Part shown: piece by piece, positions 12,561-26,700 of the stretch
Layout: the number at the start of each line of letters is the position of its first letter
How positions within the stretch are numbered: the first letter of the stretch is position 1
DNA from: Pelargonium tetragonum
Lineage: Eukaryota; Streptophyta; Magnoliopsida; Geraniales; Geraniaceae
NCBI GenBank assembly: GCA_036897445.1
Contig: JAYMTL010000143.1
Coordinates: forward strand, 1 to 48,555
Reading direction: 5' to 3'
Length of the DNA: 48,555 nt
Made by a program: the position numbers and the translations under genes
The notes under the pieces: generated by a model
What the model was told of the DNA's origin: nothing
Seen by the model: the letters and a program-made list of their open reading frames with translations, nothing else
Databases searched by the model: none

Positions 12561-15500
12561 TTTCTATAATCTATAATTCGCAAGAAAGACACTGGTAGTT
12601 GTTATTTTCATTACAATTTAATACAGAGAATGCCCGCTAATTTAAGGAAATCCAGCAATACCGAGTAAGAACCGAAGTAAACTATTATATTATTTTAAGT
12701 GAGAGCCAGCCCTTAGTGTAAACTTTTTGTAAATACGGAATAGGAGCCTACTGGTGATAGTGAACAAGTGAAATAGGGGAGATTCTCTTTTTATAGCTAA
12801 TAATAAGCGCGATATAGAGTACTTAACTAAGGGGGCTCAGAGCCTATGTAAGTTAAAGAGAAGCTTTTTAACGTAAGTAAGTTTTAAGTTTAATACAAAA
12901 AGTGGGGCTTCCTATATACGCTAGCAAGGTATGCCGGATTTTCAAATATTTATAAAAACTTGTAATAAAAATAGAAATTGAATTTGTCTTCTTCTATTAT
13001 ATTTATATTAAACGAGGGCCTTAAAGTAGGCTTTATAAGAGCCTGGAATTCTGTGACTAAAACACATAAAATACATTTTCCTAGACATAGACTGAGATTT
13101 CTCAAGGAGGAGGCTTCCAGAATAAAATAAAGGATCCCTTTTTTCTTGAGCTACGGCGTTTTGCTCGTTAGCCGTTCCTATTTTGGTGTCTCAACAGTTT
13201 CCTCAGGAAAAAAAGTTTTTAGTTATAAACTTGTTCTAGAGCTAATTTGCTTTTTAGGGGAGAGCCGAGAGTAAGACAAAATTTATATACAAGTTAATTG
13301 TCAGCGGATCCTCTCCTTTTAATGTTTTTGTCGAAGTTACGAAAAAATTAGAAATATTCGACCGAGTACTATACCTGGTTTTACTTGGGTTAAACAAGAG
13401 GCCTCCTATAGAGTATCGCGGTATTAAAAAATTTTCAAGATATTCGGCAATTTACAAGTCTAAAAGGAAATTCATATATACTGAGCAAAGGTTCATTAAT
13501 TTTTTATAATAGAGTAGAATACAAATATAGGTTAGCTGCTGTACATCACTAGGATAAAGTCTTGCTTTTTTCTAAATCGAATTTATATAAGCGAGCTCTT
13601 TTATAAGAAAGAAATTATTATGGGGCTTTCTTTTTTAAGGACGGATAAAAACACTTATTGCTATATTATATAATACCAGGAAGTTCGGGTATTCAAGGAA
13701 TAATTATCAACAGGCTCCTATACAATAAAGAGCTTTTTTAGTTCCAATCCAAATTACCCGGTTTCCGTCCTTGGATAAAAGTCCTAGCGCCGAAGACCTA
13801 ACTCGTATATTGTACTTATATATACGAAATATTATGTACCTAACTATGGAGTCTTACTTATCTCCACAACAGTTCAAAAAAGAAGTTAGATAGAAAAACT
13901 AAAACTTTAACAAAAATTTAAGTATGTTTTTAAGTATGTTACTGCTCCTGATATTCTTATATTACAAATATTACAGAACAGCTCGAATTTACCTTGTGCT
14001 AGTAATAGGAATTTTATGGAGCTCCGTTAATGCGGGCTACCCAAAAAGGAAAAGCTTTATTTATATTTATAAAGAAGTATAGCTTTTGTGAAATGTGAAA
14101 AAATGAACTAATAAAGGAAAGGATACTCGCACGAATGCAAAAAAGCCGAGGTTTTAAACTCAATTTTATTTAGAAAGTGCTTCCTACTCTATAAGGGGCC
14201 CGAAGCTAGCCCTTCTGAACTTTTTAATAGTAGTCTCATCTGAATATAGCGTTGTCAGACTGCTGAGACGCAAAAGAAAAAGGCCCTCCGCATTGCTTTA
14301 GTATTTGTACGACTATCATAAGTAAAAGACTTCTCTTATAAATAGAAAACTTTAGAAGTGTTACAAACCGGACTTGAAAAGTTCTTTTTCAGCGCCCTTA
14401 TAAGTATAAATTTGATTTTATTCACTCTGTGCTTTTTTCATAATTCATAAGTAAGTAGTTTTGTAGCTGCTATCTCCTAGTCTAATTTCATATAGGATTC
14501 TCCCTTGAGTTTAGAGCAAAGATGATTTGAAACAGGGGTTAAACGGCGGAAGCAATTAATTCTAGGATTTTCTACACTTCAAGTCCCCTTTTTAGTTTTC
14601 TAAGAGCTCCCCTATGTTACAAAAACTTTATATATGCTGTTTTCAATAAAGGAAATCCTAATATTCTGTAATCTGTAAAGTTTTTAGTGATAGTTACCTA
14701 CTCTGACTCTGATTAGGTTTTAGCTTTTGTTTCATTTTGTGTGCTGAGGCTAAAACTTATGGCACTTGGAAAATAATAGAACCCACCGCTGTAAGTAAAT
14801 TGAATATTCAGGTACCTACCCCGACTCGTGTATACCGTGTTTAAGAGCAGATACTTACTATAGGAAGCCCCTCAATCAAAAGATTTACTAGAATAAGTAC
14901 CTTTTTAGTATAAGCATACTAGACTTTCAAAATCACAAGAACCCAATATCGTTGGATATGCAGGTATTATGATTACTATAATGATGTATTCAACTTACTC
15001 TATCAAATTAGGAACTATATAACCTATCTAAGCACTTTAGCACTCGGCTAGGTAGGTTCCTGCAAATAACTTTATAAAGCTAAAATTGCTTATTCTAATA
15101 TTACTTGAACAAGCAATAAGCTTTTAAATAAAGGGAAATTGTTCCGCTTTAGAAGCCCCTAAAATGAAAGGGCCCCCTTTTTCTCTAGTTTTCTAGAGTA
15201 AGACCCCATTTCTTTGCCAACGTACGCTGTTAGTTATAGGCTTTTTCTTTTATATCTTGTTTTAAGGGGTGCAAAATAAAGGACTAGGGCCTCTCTTCTT
15301 TCTTATTTCTTACACATTATATTACCAAGTGTATAGCCTACAAGGGAAGCTCAGCCCCACAAATATAGGTATCTGAAGCAAGGAATCATTCAAAGTTTAT
15401 AGAATTCAGATTTCGTATTCTAATAGGGATCTATCAGTCAAAGGTTTACTGGAATACACGAAGGATTTCCACGGGAAAGTTTTCAATTTTTCTAGTAAGG

Positions 15501-18500
15501 GTTTTTAAGCTTGTGTAGCTATATAGTAACATTAAAAAAGCCCGCTAAAGCTAAACTTACTAAAAAATTTCGAAACTCTTAGTCTTTGCGAGAAAAAGCT
15601 GCTCTAGGGAATTTCTTGACAAAAGGGATTTAGTAGAGGTAACTTTTCTAGGTCATAGTATACTTCTAGATTGACTCTGATTTCTAAAGGAGCCGCTCAT
15701 ATAAGGAATATAAACTCGAGAGCTAAAAAAGAATCAGATGTAGGAAACTTTAGTTTGATTGAACTAGCTCTTAAATTTAATCAAGTATTTTTGTAATTCT
15801 TTAGTTAGAGGTAAGAAAGGTAATTTCCCTTCTGTATTTTTTTTGGATCCTGCTTTCTCTAATCCTGAAGTAGACGGTACTTTTTTGTGATATATCCGGG
15901 TTCTTCATTTCCCCTTGTTGGAACTAAATCCGTATGAAATGGCTTGGGATTTCCATGGTAGAATCCTATTGAGCCCGAGATGTACTATCTTTCTTTTTCA
16001 TTAACTGTAAATATATATATATTCTTGAATACCTAGTTTAAACCTTACTGTAAGTATCCCTATAACCCTAAAAAGGAGACACTCTCTGCCAGATCTTTCT
16101 TATTTTCTCGAAATTGGGAACTAGAGCGTAAGGGAGACCCTTTTAGACTACTACCAAAAACTTCCTCCGTTGGGTTATATACACCCAAGTTTTCAAACAT
16201 TTCAGATAGGTCAATTAGGGTAAAAACTACTACACTAAGGTATAATAAAGTAAAACATTCTAGATTCTAGAGAATAGCAAACGTAACTCAATAAAGCCAC
16301 AGCTACTAGACTTTTGTTTTAAGTTCTCTTTTCCGAATTCCGATCTAGTAAAATCTGCCAAACGCATTTTTAGTTAATTTCCCGATAGAATAAACTTCCC
16401 TTTCATTTATAAGGAATATTCAAAAGAATTGCTACTGACCTAAGAGCATAATGAAATCAAAATATAGGTTAAGGAGGCTTCCAAAAAGTTAAATAGATCA
16501 GCAACTTACAAATAAAAAGGAATAGTTGCTATTATATTAAGAGAAGTCCTGAGTATAAAGTACCGCGTAGGGAATAATGCTAAATTTACACTAGAGCTTA
16601 CTACTAAAATACAGGGAGAAGTGTAAACGCGGTGCCCACTATAAGTTTAAATCCAGTTTTTGCTTTCCAAAGCCCATTTAGTAAGCAGCTAAGTTGCAGA
16701 AAAAGATAAGGTCCCTATCTATATGATCCTGCGAAGCAATTGTAGGGGATAAAACGCCCTAAAAAACATTCCCGGAACTCCTTGTATCTTAAAAACCCGG
16801 GTTATTTACCAAAAATCAACTCTAGATACATTCTATAAAAACTGACAAGATTAAGGGGTTGCCCATAAAAACCGGTTTACTCCTGTAGTTTTTTTAGGCT
16901 CTTACTAAAATTCTCTATACTATAAGCCCTCTCGAAGCAGCCCCTAATTAAAGCATTTTAAACTGGGTACAGGTATACAAAGGGTTTTCTTCTCTAATTC
17001 CCCTTTAGAATTTATATCAAGTAACTAAGCCTATGATCTAATAAGGAGCTCTCTTAAAAGTGCGCGGGTTGAAGAATTCCCAGCAAATATCTTATATAGA
17101 AAAATTTCTTTATTTTGTTCCCTGCTCAAAAGGGGAGTTTTTAAAGCTTTTCAAGTTGTGTGCCTATCCATAGTTAGGATAAAATATAAGTTTTAAGAAA
17201 CTTAACCGGGGATTTGAGTAATCATATGTTATGGAAAATTCTTTTTTAAGCTTCCTTCTAATTCAGGCAATAATTAAACCTTTGCTCATCTTAGTCATTT
17301 TTTCTTTTTGGGTCGCGCAATTCCAGCGCTTCTTCCAAGTACTTGGATTTGTAATTTAGGGGGTATAAGTAGAAACCTGCTCCAAGGACTCCCTACCCAG
17401 TGAGGGCTGCTTACTAAAAAGTAGGCAAATTCTATAATAAACAGGTTCCTGTCAGCTAAAAAGCTACTGAAGGGAATCCTCAACGAAAGTGCGGGCTACA
17501 AGCTGCGTGTCTCTGCAAAATGCAGGACAATGGATAAAGTATAACCCGGGGTTTTGACCCAGAGAAAGAATAAAGATATGCTCTTAAACTTTCTTTAGGA
17601 GAACAGGCAATGAGTTAGGGTAAGTTAACCTCTTCCTAGAAGACACTAAGTCAGCGATAAAGTCGGAGACTTTCCTACCCCCTCAACACTAAATACACCT
17701 AAAATGAAAATAACTGACGAGACTTGAACCTTTGCGCCCGTACTTAAACTAATAAATATTAGGCAAAAATACCTCGATTACCAATCCTATATAGAGTCAG
17801 TCTTTTATTTTAACCTTTTATCCTCAAAAAGAATTTTCAATTATGACTCATTCCAGAAAATGAGCAAACTCGAAGATATTTCTTGGCTCGCCATTTGAGT
17901 CTTTCTTTATATAATAGAAACTTTTTAGGAACAACGAATTTGACTATGACTCTCCTCTAGTCTAGGAATTGGGGCACTCCTATAAGAAAAAGCCCCCCTT
18001 TTTGACTCCTTCTATTAATTCTATTGAGGATTATTTCATTTCTTTTTAACACTCGATTCTTCTCACCAGTAGCTTCTTTATGTTGATTCTTAAGATTCCC
18101 TTTATTAACTATAGAGCTAAAATCCTTGATCTTGTAAGAACCTCTTATTACACGTTATTACAGGCGTCTACTTAGCTCTTAATCTTAAACCTACTTTCTT
18201 TCTTAAGACTCAAAAAACTGAAAAGAGTTTCTTTATAGGAATCCCGCGCCCGAAACCTTATATATAATAAGAGCTTTCTTTGTATCTTATACTTTCCCCT
18301 TACTAACTTCAAGCAGATTTTAGTCAGAATACAAGTAATACGTGAGTTCAAGTCCTATCCTATACACCAAAATGCCTATACTATCCAAAAGCCTGGAGAA
18401 GACCTCCTTAGAACTCCTAGTATAAGAAAGTAACAGGTTCTATATCGATTAACACTTATAAAAGTAAATAAGGCTGATAAATGAAAAAAGAGGACTCTTA

Positions 18501-21500
18501 TTAAATTTGGCAATTTCCTTTCTCTCAATGAAACTTAGCCTCAGCTTTTGACTTGCTTTATCTACAATCTTCCTACTAAAGAAATTCTATTCCTTAGCCA
18601 ACGAAACAGAGGAGCTAAAACCGCTTTACCTTGATTGATTTTAAGAGTTAGTCTTAGTTTTATGAAAGAGATAGTAATAGAATAGTTAGTATAGGAACAC
18701 CCACTTTTATCTTAATTCTTATGGCTTGTTGCTTCTTATTTGCTTTTGAAATACCTCTATTTATTAGGAGTCAATTCTTAGGAGTAGTAGTCTTACTAGC
18801 TAGAGCTTTAGTACTCTTCTTATGGATCCTTTGGATATGAGTCTTAGGATACGGCTTATGGTAGCCTATTGAAGTGTCTTAGCTGTATTAATTTCTCTTT
18901 ATTAAGAAAGAAGCTTTCTTATTATCTTACCTCCTTACCTATAGTAGATTAAGTTTATTAGTTATAAAGAAATTGGTTATAAGTAGTTATAAGAATGGAA
19001 ATGTAGATAGTCTTAGTTGTCTAAGGATAAGACCTCTTGCTCTAGGTCTTTATCATTAGGGAGGAAGCAAACTTAATTCTATTCTATACCCTGCTTCCCG
19101 ATCCAGTTAACAGAGAAAATCCAGCTATAAAACAAGCAACGCAAGAATTTTATAGTAGAATGCGTGCTAAAAAGCTGAGATAAAATACTTGGATACCCAG
19201 GCATTCTAGATAATAACTTTAGCATTGTCTGATTCCGTTTGTATTCCCCCTTATCTTTTACTGGAAAGTAATTAAAGTTAGCAGTTGCTCTTAATGCCTG
19301 TCCCCTTTGCTTCCAAATAGCAAATAGAAAGCGGATACCGAATAAAAAATAATGAAAAGTTTTCCTTATATCCAGGTTATAGAAAATTTGTTCATTGGAA
19401 GGTATAATGTCAAACTCTATATATAGGCTAGTTCCTGTTTTAGTGCATTTCAAAATTGCCTTACAATCCGGGTTTGATATTATTGTAATGAATAGAGTTT
19501 GTTGTTATCCTAAATCCTTTTTGAAACTCTTTGCTTAAATAAATTCTAGTTTATCCTAGAAATTGAAATGAAAAACATTTTTAGGGATAATAAAGTCTAG
19601 GGATAAAGGGGCAAGGTCTAGATGTTTCAGCTTAAGCTTAGAAAAGTCCTTTGTAAGGATTTCCGTTATATATTTTTTTGTTAAATACCAGGTTAATGTA
19701 GAATAGGAGAAATCCGCTTTTAAAGGTATCAATTCAGGGAGTTATAGCCAAGTTATATTAAATCTTACGGCTAGACTTGGGTTTTCATTTCCTGGGGGTT
19801 AAAATTTCATTTTTTCTTACAAGTAAGAGCCTTTCAAAAGAAAAAAATTCTATAAACTTTTGGATTATTCGATTAAATCTAAGTTCTATTTTCTGTTAGT
19901 AAGTTTTTAGTTTCCTTTTCATTTAATAGAAGTTCTAAGGGATTTCAAAGGAGTATCATTTCGTCTTTAAATCAAGAAAAGCTTCCCCCAGTTTTTGGGT
20001 TAGTAGGTAATATAGTGCTTCGAATTTCTCCTTAGCGGGGGGGCCCCTAAGGGTTAGCTGCTCCAGCAGGAATTCTTAAAGTTGATTAGTAGAACCCAGA
20101 GCAAAGAAAATGCAAAAAAGAGTAGAAAGACACTTTTTACAAGAGAAAAGACTTTAATTAAAAAGCCAAGAGCCCTTTCTTTTACTTTTAAGACAGGTAA
20201 GTAAAAAGATCTACAATAAGTTCCCTTTTATTAACTAATGAATCTGGGATAAAGAGAATAACCCCTCTTAACGAAATTTTAAATAAACAGCTCCTCTTAG
20301 AAATCCTCGAATTCGGATACATTCTCTAGAGTAAGTAGTCAATTCTGTAGGAGAGAGAGGCCTTTTATAAAAGGATTAAACAGTCTTTTCTAGGACTCAT
20401 TTAAGAAAATAAGCAAACTCGCCCATGTTTTATGGCTAGCTCCAGCCTATCCGGTATTAGACTCTTGCATTCACTTTACATAATGTAAACTTTTAGCAGC
20501 ATATTAATTTAGTAATAAGCATCCCCTTTTTCTCTTATATTATATAGGAATAACCACTTCCTACAACGGTCGTCTTAAAATACATGCAACTTTTTTCACA
20601 AGATGATTCATTCAAAAAAGAAATTCACACATTTCTTTTGGCTAAGCATTTACTAAAACAATTTTTAATTAAATTAAAGCGTATATAAGATTCCTAACAG
20701 TTTAGTTACCTTGTAAATAATAGAAACCTTTCGCGGCAAAGACTAGGGCGGAGATTCCTCTACAGGAGCCAACCCCTATATATTGATATTGAGTTTTAGA
20801 AGCATACCTATCATATTCCAATCTTAGAATCTTTTGTTTTTAGACAGTAAAGTGATATATTAGTTAATCATAAGGAGTCCTTGTAGTAGTTTTAATCTTA
20901 TTAGTTGTTATAGTCTTAGGTGTGGATTCCTTTTGTATTTGTTGTTTTACTATAGAAAGAAGAAAGAGTAGAAACCTTAACAGTCTATCAAATGTTGTGT
21001 AGCGAAAGGAGGGGAGGGTAAGTAGTATATTAGATAGTACAGGAAGACTTTATAACCAACATCAAGCGGGAAAGATGCGCTTTACCTCTATTAGTATACT
21101 TTTAGTGTCCCGCATGCTATTGTCCTTACAGCAAATTTCTAATCCGAAATACCCTGTAAACTGGGGAACATGAAAGCAACTCTTACTTACTAAAACCTAG
21201 AAAAGAAGAGAGACCCTCCCCTATAAACTAGACCCGGCTTTTTGGAGCAAGTCAAAGAAACTTCTATATTAAAGTAAATAGGAAATAAGTATAAAGTCTG
21301 CTTTACCCTTCCATTATTATAAAGATTTTAGGAATCCAGAAACGAAGCACTGGAATTCTGAGTCTTAACCTGCACAAGTAACTGCTAACAAGAAACCAGA
21401 GTCTATAATCTAGAAAAGTCAAGCTAAGGTCATCCGTTTGCGGTAAAGTGTAGTTTGTAGAAGGCTTGTTTTCTTATCTTCCTGAATCAAGTGGAAGTGG

Positions 21501-22200
21501 TTTTTCTAAGTCACAATAAAAAATAGCATAGGAATTTCTTAATGAAATAGGGCCAAGTACTAGGGTAGGAGTTTTAGAAGGAGTCCTTTACCGATTCAGG
21601 CGAATACAAATTTTTTACAAAACTTTAGAATGCTAAAGAATTCGAGTCTAAGAAAGTTCAGTTCTAAAGAGGAATATAAGCAGTTTCTCTGGAATCCTCG
21701 ATTCTTTCTTTATGAAGTTTAGGAATACAGGGAGTGGTCAGGTACTAAAAAGTGTAAATGTTTTTATAAAAAGCAGGAATCCTTTCAGAATGACTTATTA
21801 GATAAATATCTCTGAGTCTCGGTAGGCTATAGGGTAGCAGGTCCCGGATTACTTAAAGGTATAAAGCAAATGAAAGCGGAAGTGTTAGTCATTTCGTAGG
21901 TTCAAAACGCCTTACAAGTTTAAAAGGTATTTACCTTTAAGGTAAGAAAGGGAAAACCATAGGGTTTTTACTCGTGTTTCTTTATTCGTATTCCGGTTAA
22001 AAAGCATTAAAGGGAACAGGGGCAAGTTTTTTATAGGTTTTTTATTAGCAAGACAAGTTGTACAAAAGGGGGGATAAGGCATTTCTTACGCAGTTTTCCT
22101 AAACTCCCAAGATTTTTTGTCTATTAGGAAACACAAGATCTATTATCTCTACAGTCAGGTACAAGAACTCTAGACTATATAAGGTTTGTATCCTCTGTAT
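12561..22200. other. AT-rich DNA with no recognised gene
   Basis: No protein, RNA or element motif is supported. A hydrophobic open stretch at about 18720-18840 (+) and the 124-codon frame at 19079-19453 (-) are the longest coding-like pieces. Both are compatible with chance at this composition and match no family I know. TA excess is strong throughout. Confidence 0.5.
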
Positions 22201-23700
22201 AGTGATAGCTACAACTAACAAGAGGTAATATAACCTTAAATAGTATCTAATTAGAACAACAACTATCTATCTATTAAGGTTAATGAACTCATTCCTTACC
22301 TCGAACCCCTCGTTATAGTGAACTATAACTCCTAAACATTAAAGCAAGAAAGACTATTACTAACTAAGGAAATCCATTACTGGGAATAGCTATAATATAT
22401 GTTTTCTAGGCCTGTAAAGCAGCTTCCTTCAAAACTAAAGAGAGCCTAACCCACTAGGAATTACCTCCTAAAGCCCAGAGCAAGTTCAGTACCTAGGAAT
22501 CACTACAAAAACCTTAAAGGACTTAAAGGAATAGAAGTCAAAACTCCTAAATAAAACGTTTTCTTCCCTAGTTCATAAAGTAATAAGAGGTAAGGTTTTA
22601 TTCTCCTTTCTGATCCCATTTTCTAAGTAAGAGCAGGAAGTTTACAAGGAATTTAGGTAGTTATAGCTCTAAAGAAAAAGCTAGTGATAGAGAGTCACAA
22701 GTAAGAAAGTTCTTATGATTGAGGTGAAAGCAGGTGTGTATAAAGAGGAGTAACAAAGTCAATAAGAAGTTTTTAGCCTTAGGAGTACTGCTAAAAAAGA
22801 AGAAGGTTAAAGCTCTTCTCAAGAGAGGTCTATTTATTAAGAATAAAGGGAAGATTAAAATGAATAAAGAGGGAAAGCCAGGAGACCCTTAAAAAGAAGT
22901 AGATAGGCTTATTTCTAAGTCTTAATAGTGTTACGCGATTAGAAACTCTTGTACTTTACTAGTAGCTTTTTTAATAAATAGGTAGAGAATCTAGTTTCCA
23001 ATTCTTACAAGTCAAGCCCGAATTTTCTTAATGAATAGGGGAAATCCGACTAATTAAAGTCTGGAGTTTGGTGCTCTTGTGTTTCTCTGATCTCAGGTTT
23101 CTCATATTCCTAAAGTAAAGTTTATTTAAATTAATAGGGGTTTGACTCTTGTTAGGTATTCTCTTTTTGCTTAATTAGAATCCTGGTAATCTTTTTCGGG
23201 CTAGTAGTAAGTTACAGAAGAATTTATAGGTATTAGGCATAAGAGACAAGCTATGATACAGAGTAGATTAAAGCTACAAGGAACCTAAAGAGTATAGCTA
23301 TGAGCTAGGTTACAAGGATAAGTAAGAAGTCCAGAAGAGTATGACAGAAAGTAAGAAAGTTGGTACGAAGGTTAAGAAGAGAGGTATGCAAAAGAAAGCT
23401 ATGAATAAGATACACTTACTTAGTGTAGAGGAGTTCCATTAACAGCTGTGTTTCTAGTAAAAGAGTAGAGTGAAAATCTTTGGTCTTACTTCCCCTCCCC
23501 TTTGTTGCCAGTCCCAAATCTAAGAATTTAGTAAAGAAGTCTAATCAAAAAGGGGTAATTTGCCTGAGAAGTCCTCTAAATAAAGCTAGAAATCAGGTAT
23601 GCTATTTGTGTAAAGATCCCTTAAATACCCTACATATAAGTTTCTGAAAAGCAGGTGATGAAAATGGTATATGAAAAGTTGACTATAAAAGACTAAAAAG
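22200..23700 (+). other. Purine-rich zone with lysine-rich and cysteine-containing coding-like stretches
   Basis: The plus strand is unusually rich in AAG, AAA and AGG. Three stop-free stretches lie in different frames. One at 22728-22889 has 54 codons, about a third of them lysine. One at about 23326-23437 has 37 codons and reads KKVGTKVKKRGMQKKAM in part. One at 23480-23644 has 55 codons and contains CYLCKDP (23600-23620). The last looks like the start of a zinc knuckle as found in retroelement Gag or at the C-terminus of MULE-type transposases, but the remaining ligands are not in canonical spacing. This is most likely relic transposon coding sequence of unknown type. No start codon or complete domain is present. 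Confidence 0.25.
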
Positions 23701-26700
23701 TAGAACGTATCTAAACAAGTGATAAAGGATTCTAGCTTGATAATAACTTAAGTCTTTTGTAAAGTATTTATTTACTTTTTTACAAGACTTTTTATTCCTG
23801 AAATGAAGTCTTAAAGTAGCTATAAGAAGTAAGGGTTTCAGTTAGTTGCTTTTGTGTTCTTCTAAAGTTCTAAGGGTAGTGGGGAATTTAGAGAACTATA
23901 AGGTCGTTTGCGATACTAAAGTCTAGGGGTAAAGGGCTTTTCGTCCTGATCAAGGCGTAATTACAGGGTTTTACTTAACAAGGCTATCCCATTTTCTTAT
24001 AACAATTTCCAGTCCAAATAAAGAATGAAGTAAAGTAATAAAGTCTATAAATCTAAGAAATAAGAGCCGTTGAGTGCACGTAAGTCTATTTCCTACTGTT
24101 TATTTCACTGGGGACTCTTACAAGGGCTAACAAAATTCTAATCTTCTTTTTTTAGTTAAGCTGATCTAGAATCAGAAGGCTTTTTGTAGCTAAGTGTTTA
24201 CCTGTATTTGGATTTATTGGACCCTTAACAAAACAAGTCTTTCAAGCAGGCAGGGGAGTATAGTTTTTAGTAAAATTTAGTACTAGTCTTGGATTTTTCA
24301 TATTAGGTAGGGTTACTCAGGAGAGATAAAAAAACCAAAGCTTTGACTGCAAGTTTTCGAGTCTTGACTTTCTTTTTGGTAAGCTAGAAGTACAGTAATT
24401 CTAAAAAGGGGAACTAAAACCTTAAAATCTTTCTGCTTTAACTTTAGCACCTAAATTGAACAAAAAGTTTTTATTTTCTTTCTTGTTTTTGTGTTACTCA
24501 TTTTATCTCTTAAAAGGCTATGCTTTTCTGTTTTTTGCAATCAAAAGGGAGGAAAAAACAAAGATTTATTGAATTTCTTCTTTTTATACCAATTCGAGAC
24601 CTCAATACTCAATTATAGGGTCTTTCTCCTCTTAAAAAGTAAAGGGTCCTTTTTTTTTCTTGTGGGTTTCTTGGGTAGGTTATTTTTTTTATAGTGCATT
24701 AACTCCCTATAAGTTCGGATACCTATTCCATGAAGAAGTTCTTTGTCCTATATTATGCTAGAATCTTCCGGATCTATTTTTAACAACTGCCTGTAGAATT
24801 TCAAGTATCAAAAGCAGAAAATGAAAAAAATAGATCTAATACCAATTAGGAACTCCTTTAAGTGAGAAAATGAAACTATAAAATTATGTCGTATAGTAAT
24901 ATTGACCCCAAAAACCTAAAAAGCAAACCTTACGCGAGATATAGCTAAACTGGCAAGAGTTTATAACTACAGCCCCTTAAATTCATCCGTATTCGTTATC
25001 CTTAACCAAAAATGAATTGATTTTAAAAAGGATAATGCACCCATGCTTTAATAAGCCTATTCCTTTACTTTTGCCTCCTTTGATTTTGATATAGGGGAAT
25101 TCCAGGCTAGCGAGCTTCTACTTTGAAAGGACCTATACGCACTTCGCTTATTTCTTAACTTGTAACTGTGCCCCTAATAGAGGAGATCTCCAAAAGGTAG
25201 CTTTTGTACTTTTTTAAGAAGCCCTCCTTTTGATTCTCTAGAGCCACTAACTCTAATATCTGATACAAAGCAAAGGTATATTGATAGGAAATCTTGCTCA
25301 GCAAATGCGGAATAAATTGACTTGCCTGTTTTTACTTAACTTTTTTCTAAAAGCTTTTGGACTAAATTAAAAGAGTAGATGTAATAAAGGCTTTTTAAGT
25401 ATTAATAGGAGACTTCTAAAATCTCGTTTGTAAGTCTACACCTCTTGCCTTACTACAGCTCCTAGATTTTTCAATAATGAAAAGAATTACCCTTGTTTCT
25501 TGTTAGCTGCTTTTAAATAAAAGAGAGTCGAGTTATATAGTTTGAGTTGCACTTTTAGTACACTCGGGAAGCAATTAAAGGAGCCTTTTTCAAACACAAC
25601 AAATATTTAAATTAAATCATTAAAAGTTTATACATTTGAATAGAAGGAGTTTTAGTATTATATACCGGAGACTCAAATTTATATCTTTAAAAGGGCGATC
25701 CTATAGCAGGCAGGAGGACCCTATACATAATAGTGGAGCTTGTTCTCATTCAGAAACATCTTATCCCGTCCTTTTATACAACTTTTCTAAATATTTCAGT
25801 AAACACTATACTTTTGGTAAGAAAAAACCTTTTTTATTTAAGCTCTAGCTAACTTCAATTAAAAAAAGAAGCAAATTTTCCGATACGTATAACTTACAAG
25901 AAGAGGCGCCCCCTCTTTATGATTCTGAGTAATACTAAAAGTTAGCTAAAATCATCCTTTATTTTGTAGTATACCACCCCTACTAAACCTCTAAGAAATT
26001 CTTTTTTTGTTACATTCTCGATTCTTTGCCGCTTGACTTTGTAATCTCTTTTAAACGGAATGGTTTTCCGCTCGCAGAGAAAATTTTCCCTCCCCCCAAT
26101 GGGTAGGAAGAACTCTTCTTGTAAGGAATCCGGTATAAACCTGTTTGTTCTGAAACTTCGGGGTTATCTTATACTTAGCACTCTATTCTTTAATTAAAAA
26201 GAAAAACACGGGTTAACCACGGAAACAAGAAGGGACTTATACAAAGTGCTTTTTATTCGTGTATTTAGGTAACCATAAAAATTCCCGGGATTTTCCCGTC
26301 CCTCTTAGCATACGGGGATCTTTTGTATCTAGTGACGGAGCTCTTACAGGAGGGTCCGTTCTCGTGTGATAGTGCTTTTTTATATTATTTTAGTGTAGGG
26401 TTCCTATATTCCTAATCAAGAATTATCTCTTAAAATGAAAAGCTTTTCTTTCAGAATACTCGGTTGTTACTCTTTCCTTATTTGGGCAGTTTAACTAATT
26501 AATTAGTGTTTGCCAAAGGTTGGGCCTCCCTATTTAAACATTCAAAAAGTCAAAGTCATTTATCAGAGCCTAGTTTGTCACTTTAGTTTTTAATAGCTTT
26601 TCAAGAACTTTACTAAAAAAAGTAAGATTATATCCCTTTCCTGTTTTATGCTATTTATCAGTTAGATCCGTAGTATATATAAGGTATGCTCCAATCATTC

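Noticed and set aside
17708-17803. tRNA-like segment on the minus strand (GGTTCAAGTC with a 7-bp potential acceptor stem, 92 nt)
   Set aside because: The T stem does not pair in the register needed by the TTCAAGT loop, the D loop would be far too long, and no 7-base anticodon loop forms. It may be a coincidence or a very decayed tRNA; tRNAscan-SE would decide.
18720-18860. Hydrophobic open stretch like a transporter membrane segment
   Set aside because: T-rich DNA readily encodes hydrophobic residues; no family signature is present.
19079-19453. 124-codon open frame on the minus strand, the longest in the window
   Set aside because: Its length is near my chance maximum for this composition. 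It has no recognisable motif.
9074-22482. CCCAGAGCA word at about 9075, 10803, 20096 and 22474
   Set aside because: After allowing for all possible 9-mers the count is not significant, and the contexts differ.
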